Assembly (NCBI GenBank): GCA_003246805.1
Contig: QKDG01000176.1
Location: forward strand, 1 to 6,533
Direction of reading: 5' to 3'
From: Clostridia bacterium
GTDB taxonomy: Bacteria > Bacillota > Clostridia > Oscillospirales > Ruminococcaceae
Length of the DNA stretch: 6,533 nt
Shown here: positions 1-5,199 of the stretch, piece after piece
Numbering within the stretch: position 1 is the first letter of the stretch
Layout of the letters: every line of letters starts with the position of its first letter
Translations under genes and position numbers: made by a program
The notes under the pieces: model-generated
The model's input: the letters and a program-made list of their open reading frames with translations, nothing else
The model's database searches: none
Told to the model about the DNA's origin: nothing

Positions 1-432
1 CTAAGGAAAAAATGCAAGCCTGTTGAGGCTTTTGATGAGAAATTATGGACATTGCTTGACGATATGGCGGAAACAATGTATGCATCTAACGGGCTTGGGC
101 TGGCAGCCCCTCAGGTTGGGTATCTGCGCAAAATAGCAGTAATGGATGTAGGCGAGGGCTTGCTTGAAATAATCAACCCTACAATTCAAAACAAAGACGG
201 GGAACAGCGTGATGTTGAGGGTTGTTTATCCTGCCCTGGCGAATACGGATATGTTACCCGCCCTATGACCTGCACGGTAAAAGCACAGGACAGATACGGC
301 AACTGGTTTGAAAAAGATTTGACAGGGATGTTTTGCAGGTGTGCCTGCCACGAAACTGACCATCTTGACGGCAAGCTTTTTCTTGACTTGGTTGAGGAAT
401 TTGTAGAGGTAGATGAAAATCAGGAGGATTAA
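1..432 (+). CDS. def: Peptide deformylase, 5' partial
   Basis: Peptide deformylase is a cytoplasmic metal (usually Fe2+) hydrolase that removes the N-formyl group from the initiator methionine of new proteins. The frame is open from base 1, beginning LRKKCKPVEAFDEKLW, which matches the early part of the family. The true start therefore lies a few codons upstream of the window, and the internal TTG at 52 is not the start. Numbering the visible 143 residues from base 1, the three family motifs are all present: GLGLAAPQ at 31-38, EGCLS at 73-77 with metal ligand Cys75, and HETDH at 117-121 with ligands His117 and His121 and catalytic Glu118. Probably only about 10-15 residues are missing compared with the usual length. 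The stretch before HETDH is cysteine-rich (Cys112, 114, 116). The gene ends 2 bases before fmt, its functional partner, and carries the fmt ribosome binding site inside its last codons. Function is near certain from the motifs. Confidence 0.96.
   Translation, partial: LRKKCKPVEAFDEKLWTLLDDMAETMYASNGLGLAAPQVGYLRKIAVMDVGEGLLEIINPTIQNKDGEQRDVEGCLSCPGEYGYVTRPMTCTVKAQDRYGNWFEKDLTGMFCRCACHETDHLDGKLFLDLVEEFVEVDENQED
422..427 (+). promoter_or_regulatory. Ribosome binding site of fmt
   Basis: A perfect AGGAGG lies inside the last codons of def, 7 bases before the fmt ATG at 435. It supports that start and implies that def and fmt are read from one message. Confidence 0.85.
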
Positions 433-434
433 GG

Positions 435-1367
435 ATGAAAATAGTTTTTATGGGCACCCCTGATTTTGCTGTTCCCACTTTAAAGGCTTTATATAATGAG
501 GGCTATGATGTCAGTGCTGTGTTTTCACAGCCTGACAAACCAAAGGGGAGAGGGTACAAGCTTACTCCTCCCCCCGTGAAAATATGTGCTGATGAAAATG
601 GCACTCCTGTTTTTCAGCCGAACAGCCTTAAAAAAGGTGACGAGGCAGAAGAAGCAATAAAAACCTTGAAGTCAATTCAACCCGATTTTATTGTTGTAGT
701 TGCCTATGGCAAGATATTACCAAAAGAAGTTCTTGAAATTCCAAAATACGCCTGTATAAATGTTCATGCCTCGCTTTTACCTAAATACAGGGGGGCAGGG
801 CCTATTCAATGGAGTGTTTTGAACGGTGAAAATGAAACTGGTATAACCACCATGCTTATGGGAGAGGGACTGGATACAGGGGACATGCTGTTAAAAGCAT
901 CTACCCCAATAGGTAAGAACGAAACAGCCTCTGAACTTCATGACAGATTGTCGCTAATGGGGGCAGAGCTTTTGATAAAAACATTAAAGGAATTCGACAG
1001 CATTGTTCCGCAAATGCAGAACGAAGCCGAAGCCACGTATGCACCAATGCTTTCAAAGGAGCTTTGTGCGATTGATTTCAATAAATCATCAGATGATATT
1101 CATCATCAGATAATGGGATTATCAGAATGGCCTTGTGCAACTGCATTTATAAAAGAAAAACGAATAAAAATATATAAATCTGAAATTGTTTCCCATAATG
1201 ATAAAAACACAATTGCTGGGGAAATTATTAACGAAAAGGATTTGACAATAGCATGCTCAACAGGCTCAATAAGAATTTTGGAGTTGCAGGCAGAAGGCTC
1301 AAAAAGGATGAAGGCATCCGATTATCTTAGAGGTAATCCTGTTGAAAAGCATGAAATTTTAAAATAA
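435..1367 (+). CDS. fmt: Methionyl-tRNA formyltransferase
   Basis: This enzyme transfers the formyl group of 10-formyltetrahydrofolate to the amino group of Met-tRNAfMet and so makes the bacterial initiator tRNA. The protein has 310 residues, a normal length for the family (about 310-320). It opens MKIVFMGTPDFAVPTL, the typical start of the Rossmann-like formyltransferase domain (about 1-180). The catalytic triad of the GART/Fmt superfamily is visible as Asn109 and His111 in CINVHASLLP and Asp147 in GLDTGD, and the folate-binding SLLPKYRG loop is at 113-120. The C-terminal part, from about residue 205, is the beta-barrel tRNA-binding domain and ends in a typical DYLRG segment. The ATG at 435 is fixed by the AGGAGG 7 bases upstream and by alignment of the first residues. 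It follows def by 2 bases, so the formylation and deformylation steps are co-transcribed. Nothing unusual is seen. Confidence 0.98.
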   Translation: MKIVFMGTPDFAVPTLKALYNEGYDVSAVFSQPDKPKGRGYKLTPPPVKICADENGTPVFQPNSLKKGDEAEEAIKTLKSIQPDFIVVVAYGKILPKEVLEIPKYACINVHASLLPKYRGAGPIQWSVLNGENETGITTMLMGEGLDTGDMLLKASTPIGKNETASELHDRLSLMGAELLIKTLKEFDSIVPQMQNEAEATYAPMLSKELCAIDFNKSSDDIHHQIMGLSEWPCATAFIKEKRIKIYKSEIVSHNDKNTIAGEIINEKDLTIACSTGSIRILELQAEGSKRMKASDYLRGNPVEKHEILK

Positions 1368-1371
1368 GGAG
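1366..1371 (+). promoter_or_regulatory. Ribosome binding site fixing the GTG start of the metallopeptidase
   Basis: AAGGAG overlaps the fmt stop codon and lies 8 bases before the GTG at 1380. The spacing supports GTG as the real start rather than a later in-frame ATG. Confidence 0.8.
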
Positions 1372-1379
1372 AAATTATT

Positions 1380-2078
1380 GTGCCATATTTTTACTATTAT
1401 GACCCAACAATGGTTTTAATGATACCAGCCCTGCTTTTTGCTTTATGGGCACAGTATCGAGTTAAATCAACATTTGCAAAATATTCAAAAATAAATAATG
1501 CAAGGGGAAATACAGCGGCAGAGGTTGCAAGGCAGATTCTCAACGACAATGGCTTGTATAATGTTAATATTGAAAGAATAAACGGAAAGCTGACAGACCA
1601 TTATGACCCAAGGAGCAATACAGTTAGATTATCAGAAACCGTTCATTCAAGCACGTCGGTTGGTGCAATAGGTATTGCCGCACACGAGGTAGGCCACGCA
1701 ATTCAGCACGCCACCGATTATACACCAATAAAAATCAGAACGGCACTTGTTCCGATAACAAACATCGGTTCAACCTTAGGGATATGGATAGTTTTTATCG
1801 GGCTTCTTGTGTCTCCACAAATTGCAATAATAGGGGTAATTTTATTCTCAACAGTAGCATTATTTCAGCTGGTGACATTACCGGTTGAGTTTAATGCAAG
1901 TTCAAGGGCATTAAAAACACTTGAATCGCATAATATTTTATATGATGACGAGCTTGTGGGTGCAAAAAGGGTTTTAAATGCGGCCGCAATGACATATGTT
2001 GCAGCGCTTGTTTCTTCGCTGTTAACACTACTAAGGCTGGTATTGAGAATCGGAATGGCAAACAGAAGGGGAGATTAA
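1380..2078 (+). CDS. YugP-type membrane zinc metallopeptidase
   Basis: This is a 232-residue integral membrane protein of the YugP family (Zn_peptidase_2, formerly annotated as 'neutral zinc metallopeptidase'). The zinc-binding HExxH motif is HEVGH at 102-106 within GIAAHEVGHAIQHA. The likely third ligand is Glu170 in the TLPVEFNAS segment after two membrane helices, a position inferred from the family pattern. Hydrophobic segments are at about 9-25, 127-145, 148-166 and 202-222. The DHYDPRSNTVRLSE stretch (73-86) just before the active site is typical of the family. The length matches relatives of about 225-235 residues. The GTG start follows an AAGGAG at 8 bases and leads directly into the first membrane segment. 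The gene sits 12 bases after fmt and 6 before rsmB, a position seen in other Clostridia. No substrate is known for this family; a role in membrane-protein quality control would be a guess. Confidence 0.92.
   Translation: MPYFYYYDPTMVLMIPALLFALWAQYRVKSTFAKYSKINNARGNTAAEVARQILNDNGLYNVNIERINGKLTDHYDPRSNTVRLSETVHSSTSVGAIGIAAHEVGHAIQHATDYTPIKIRTALVPITNIGSTLGIWIVFIGLLVSPQIAIIGVILFSTVALFQLVTLPVEFNASSRALKTLESHNILYDDELVGAKRVLNAAAMTYVAALVSSLLTLLRLVLRIGMANRRGD
2066..2073 (+). promoter_or_regulatory. Ribosome binding site of rsmB
   Basis: AAGGGGAG at the end of the metallopeptidase gene is the best Shine-Dalgarno candidate for the rsmB ATG at 2085. The GGAG core ends 11 bases before the ATG, slightly longer than the optimum. 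It is weaker than the sites of the neighbouring genes. Confidence 0.55.
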
Positions 2079-2084
2079 TTTAAT

Positions 2085-3401
2085 ATGAAGACATCCCGCC
2101 AGCTTGTTCTGCAACTGCTGATAAAAATGGCAAAAAGTCAGTCCTATTCAAATATCCTGCTTGATGAGGCACTAAAAAAAAGTGAATTATCGCAACAGGA
2201 TAAAAAATTTGCGGCAGCTCTTTTTTATGGAGTAGTAGAACGCCAGCTGACTCTTGACAAAATTATTAGAAATTATAGCACCCGCCCTGTTGACAAGCTT
2301 TCAGATGAAGTCCACCAGATATTAAGGATGGGGATATATCAGCTTTTGTATTTGGACAGTGTGCCCGAAAGCGCCGCTGTAAATGAAAGCGTTGTTCTTG
2401 CAAAACAAAATAAGAATCCGGCTGTTTCAGGCTTTGTAAACGCAGTTTTGAGGAGCTTTATAAGGGACGGCTGTGTGTTGCCAAAGGGGCGAAATAAGAT
2501 TGAGGAACTCTCCCTTGAATATTCCTGCCCTGAATGGTTAATAGCAAAGTGGACAAGGGATTATGGAGAGGGCAAAGCCTCATCAATGCTTAAATCCTCA
2601 CTTGGCAGGGCGCCAATTACTATAAGGGTAAACACAAACCGAACAGACACCGACACCTTGATTTGTGAGCTTGAAAAGGAAGAAATATCGGCACAAAAGG
2701 TTGATGTTATTGAGAATTGCCTTGAAATCAAAAATTCAGCAGGGATAGAAAATTGCGAAGCCTATAAAAAGGGGCTATTTCATGTTCAGGATATTTCAAG
2801 CCAGCTATGCTGCAAAGCTTTGAATGCCAATGAGGGCGAAATTATTCTCGATTTATGTTCAGCACCTGGTGGCAAAGCATTCACAATAGCACAAATAATG
2901 AATAACAAGGGATGCCTTTATGCCTTTGACCTTCACGAAAAAAGGGTACAGCTTATATGGCAGGGCGCAAAAAGAATGGGACTTGATATAATAAAAGCAG
3001 GAACAAACAATGCAAAGCTTTTTAACGATAAAATCCCTCTCGCTGATAAAATTCTTTGTGATGTTCCATGCTCAGGACTTGGTGTAATAAGAAGAAAGCC
3101 TGAAATTAAGTTCAAAAATTATCAGGAGTTTGAGAACCTTCCAGAAATCCAGTATCAGATACTTGAAACTTCATTTGGATATCTAAAAATAGGCGGTGAG
3201 CTTGTATATTCTACCTGTACGCTTAACAAAGCGGAAAATGATGAGGTTATCGATAAATTCATAAGCAGTCATCCAGATTGTGAAAAAGTGAAAATTCTTT
3301 CTCAATATGGTGAACCTTTTGGCGACTATAAAGCTACAATATTCCCCGATTTTCGCAACAGTGACGGCTTTTTTATCGCTAAGATAAGAAAAACGAGGTG
3401 A
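2085..3401 (+). CDS. rsmB: 16S rRNA (cytosine-967 C5) methyltransferase
   Basis: RsmB (Sun) uses S-adenosylmethionine to methylate C5 of cytosine 967 (E. coli numbering) in 16S rRNA. The protein has 438 residues, a usual length. Residues 1 to about 125 form the NusB-like RNA-binding domain (TSRQLVLQLL at the start and AVNESVVLAK at 98-107). The NOL1/NOP2/Sun methyltransferase domain follows from about 145. SAM-binding motif I is DLCSAPGGK at 256-264. The two catalytic cysteines are Cys329 in DVPCSGLG (motif IV) and Cys378 in YSTCTLNKAEND (motif VI), which corresponds to the nucleophile. The C-terminus, DGFFIAKIRK, is typical of the family. The ATG at 2085 is 6 bases after the preceding gene, and the TGA is 4 bases before the rlmN start, so it sits firmly within the operon. 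All key residues are present and the gene looks functional. Confidence 0.97.
   Translation: MKTSRQLVLQLLIKMAKSQSYSNILLDEALKKSELSQQDKKFAAALFYGVVERQLTLDKIIRNYSTRPVDKLSDEVHQILRMGIYQLLYLDSVPESAAVNESVVLAKQNKNPAVSGFVNAVLRSFIRDGCVLPKGRNKIEELSLEYSCPEWLIAKWTRDYGEGKASSMLKSSLGRAPITIRVNTNRTDTDTLICELEKEEISAQKVDVIENCLEIKNSAGIENCEAYKKGLFHVQDISSQLCCKALNANEGEIILDLCSAPGGKAFTIAQIMNNKGCLYAFDLHEKRVQLIWQGAKRMGLDIIKAGTNNAKLFNDKIPLADKILCDVPCSGLGVIRRKPEIKFKNYQEFENLPEIQYQILETSFGYLKIGGELVYSTCTLNKAENDEVIDKFISSHPDCEKVKILSQYGEPFGDYKATIFPDFRNSDGFFIAKIRKTR
3395..3400 (+). promoter_or_regulatory. Ribosome binding site fixing the TTG start of rlmN
   Basis: GAGGTG, which overlaps the rsmB stop codon, lies 5 bases before the TTG at 3406. 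It is the only good Shine-Dalgarno match near the beginning of rlmN. The residues encoded from this TTG match the beginning of RlmN proteins. Confidence 0.7.
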
Positions 3402-3405
3402 CAAT

Positions 3406-4433
3406 TTGGAAAAGATTGATATTTTGTCATTGTCACTTAATGAAATTGAAAATATTTTAGTCGGGAATAATGAGAAAAAATTTAGGGCTTTGCAGATATA
3501 CGACTGGCTTCATGTAAAAAGATGCACCGAATTTTCTCAAATGACTAATCTTTCTGCACAATTAAGGGGGCTTTTAACAGGTATTTTTTGTATAAATACA
3601 TTAAAAATTAAAAAAAAGCTTGAATCTTATACCGATAATACTGTAAAATATCTGTATCAGTTAAATGATGACAATTATATAGAAACTGTGTTAATGGAAT
3701 ACAATCACGGATACAGTATCTGCATATCAACGCAGGTAGGCTGCAAAATGGGATGCAAATTCTGTGCGTCTACCAAAGCTGGCTTTAAAAGGGACCTCAC
3801 CCCTGCGGAAATGCTTTTGCAGATATATGAAACAGAACGTGATGCAGGCATCAAAATTTCAAGCGTTGTTCTGATGGGAATTGGTGAGCCGCTTGATAAT
3901 TACGATAATACAATTAAGTTTTTAGAGCTTTTATCATCGGAAAAAGGCACAAATATGAGTTTAAGGCATGTATCATTGTCAACCTGCGGGCTTGTAGATA
4001 GAATCAATCAGCTTGCAGACTTAAATACGGCTTGACATTATCAATTTCATTGCATGCAACTGATGATATTGCAAGAAGTGAAATTATGCCGATAAATGAA
4101 AGGCATAATATTCATAAGCTCATAACAGCGTGCAGGAATTATATTAATAAAACAGGCAGGCGGATTTCATTTGAATATGCGGTAATTGACGGATTAAATG
4201 ATTCAAAAGAGCATGCTAAAAAACTTGCGGGGCTTTTAAAAGGATTAATATGTCATGTAAATTTAATACCAGTCAATCAGATAAAAGAAACAAGTTATAT
4301 TTCAAGCAGAAAATCAGCACAGCAGTTCCAGAATTATTTACTGGAAAACAACGTAAACGTAACAGTCAGAAGAACACTGGGCTCTGATATAAATGCGGCA
4401 TGTGGGCAGCTGAGAAGAGAGTTCGAAGTATGA
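3406..4433 (+). pseudogene. rlmN: 23S rRNA A2503 / tRNA A37 C2-methyltransferase, split by a one-base frameshift
   Basis: RlmN is a radical-SAM enzyme that methylates C2 of A2503 in 23S rRNA and of A37 in some tRNAs. The gene reads in one frame from the TTG at 3406 to a TGA at 4033-4035 (209 residues), then continues in the -1 frame to the TGA at 4431-4433. Joining the frames after GCT at 4030-4032 and rereading its last base gives 342 residues, a normal RlmN length, without gap or overlap: LADLNTA continues into LTLSISLHATDD. The first part holds Cys106 (equivalent to E. coli Cys118), the FeS cluster cysteines Cys113, Cys117 and Cys120 (CKMGCKFC), and MGIGEPLDNYDN at 157-168. The second part holds GRRISFEYA and the methyl-carrying Cys333 of the joined protein (DINAACGQLR). 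Neither half alone can catalyse the reaction because both catalytic cysteines are needed. No other damage is visible, so this is either a very recent mutation or a sequence error. Codon use is like its neighbours. Confidence 0.93.
4020..4035 (+). other. Frameshift site in rlmN
   Basis: Upstream, frame 1 matches the family through LADLN. Downstream, the -1 frame matches from LTLSISLHA. The simplest repair is one extra T in GCTTGACA, restoring GCT TTG ACA, so a TTT run shrinking to TT explains the break. The in-frame TGA (4033-4035) overlaps a TTG (4032-4034) of the second frame, forming TTGA. This could permit weak re-initiation, but no Shine-Dalgarno sequence precedes it. The sequence is not a canonical slippery heptamer: moving from GCT to GGC would break pairing at the middle codon base. 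Confidence 0.85.
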
Positions 4434-4437
4434 CGAT

Positions 4438-4445
4438 AAAAGGAG
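4438..4445 (+). promoter_or_regulatory. Ribosome binding site of prpC
   Basis: AAAAGGAG lies in the 19-base gap after rlmN, 7 bases before the ATG at 4453. It gives prpC strong translation initiation of its own, so translation of prpC should not depend on intact reading of rlmN. Confidence 0.85.
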
Positions 4446-4452
4446 TGAAAAA

Positions 4453-5181
4453 ATGCAGGTTGCTTCTAAGACCGATAAAGGGCTGGTAAGGAATGAAAAT
4501 CAGGATAGAGTAAAAACCCAGCAGTTTGATGATGGCTCAGTTTTAGTTGTTGTATGTGATGGTATGGGCGGTGAAAACGCAGGCAGCGAAGCGAGCGAAA
4601 TAGCAGTGAATGAGGTTTTTAACAGGATAGTAACAAGCTATCGTGCAGGTGCAGATAACAACAGCATCCGGAATCTAATAATTAGCGCCATAAGCGCTGC
4701 AAACTCAGTTGTTTATCAAAAATCACTTACCGTTGATTCAATGGTAGGGATGGGAACAACCTGCGTTTGCGGAATAATAAGGAATGATACTATATTTATT
4801 TCAAATGTTGGTGACAGCCGTGCATATTTAATCAGTGGGAACAGTATGGAGCAGTTAACTAAGGACCATTCCTATGTTCAGCTTTTGTATGAACAAGGTG
4901 AAATAACAAAGGAAGAAATAAAGACACACAATAAAAGGAATGTCATAACAAAGGCAGTCGGGATTGACGATAATATCTCACCCGATTATTATGAAATTGA
5001 GTTCCCTGAAAATTCAGTTTTACTTTTGTGTACCGATGGTTTATCATCATATTGCAATGAGGACGTAATATGTGAGATAATTAGCAAAAACAATGTTCTT
5101 GACGCTTGCTCAATGCTGATTGACAAAGCAAATGACAATGGTGGAAAAGACAACATTACGGTTGCGTTGGTTTCTTATTAA
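4453..5181 (+). CDS. prpC: PP2C-family Ser/Thr protein phosphatase (Stp/PrpC)
   Basis: This is the cytoplasmic Mn2+/Mg2+-dependent phosphatase that removes phosphate from proteins modified by the adjacent PASTA kinase, and from the kinase itself. It has 242 residues, the normal length of bacterial single-domain PP2C enzymes. The metal-binding residues are visible: Asp18 in VRNENQDR, Asp36 and Gly37 in VCDGMGGENAG, Asp195 in CTDGLSS, and Asp233 in GGKDNITVALV. Other family motifs are GMGTT at 99-103, GDSRAY at 120-125 (Asp121 at the third metal site), KDHS at 137-140, and the RNVITKAVG segment at 162-170. No membrane segment is present. It lies 18 bases upstream of prkC, the usual order for this antagonistic pair in Firmicutes. 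The symbol follows B. subtilis PrpC; stp is the usual name in streptococci and staphylococci. Confidence 0.96.
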   Translation: MQVASKTDKGLVRNENQDRVKTQQFDDGSVLVVVCDGMGGENAGSEASEIAVNEVFNRIVTSYRAGADNNSIRNLIISAISAANSVVYQKSLTVDSMVGMGTTCVCGIIRNDTIFISNVGDSRAYLISGNSMEQLTKDHSYVQLLYEQGEITKEEIKTHNKRNVITKAVGIDDNISPDYYEIEFPENSVLLLCTDGLSSYCNEDVICEIISKNNVLDACSMLIDKANDNGGKDNITVALVSY

Positions 5182-5186
5182 TTTTT

Positions 5187-5191
5187 AGGAG
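5187..5191 (+). promoter_or_regulatory. Ribosome binding site of prkC
   Basis: AGGAG lies 8 bases before the ATG at 5200 in the 18-base gap after prpC and supports that start. Confidence 0.8.
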
Positions 5192-5199
5192 TGAATTAT

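Noticed and set aside
186..478. Minus-strand open frames opposite def and the start of fmt
   Set aside because: They overlap strongly conserved coding sequence on the plus strand and resemble no known protein; they are shadow frames.
2933..3404. Minus-strand open frames opposite the end of rsmB
   Set aside because: They are antisense to the catalytic motifs of rsmB and have no recognisable domains.
3610..3618. A run of eight A followed by G in rlmN, containing A AAA AAG in the reading frame, a classic bacterial -1 slippery heptamer
   Set aside because: Slippage here moves into the same frame as the second rlmN part, but that frame meets TGA at 3621-3623, before the FeS cysteine motif. It therefore cannot rescue the break at 4030, and no stimulatory stem-loop was evident.
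4032..4433. A 133-residue open frame starting at TTG as an independent gene
   Set aside because: It is the C-terminal half of RlmN in the -1 frame, contiguous with the first half at the residue level, and has no ribosome binding site of its own.
4434..4452. Possible internal promoter before prpC/prkC
   Set aside because: The gap is only 19 bases and is filled by the ribosome binding site. No convincing -35/-10 pair was found in the gap; a promoter inside the end of rlmN cannot be excluded by eye.
4684..4698. Inverted repeat AGCGC-5 bases-GCGCT as a possible terminator
   Set aside because: The stem has only five base pairs, lies inside prpC and is not followed by a T run.
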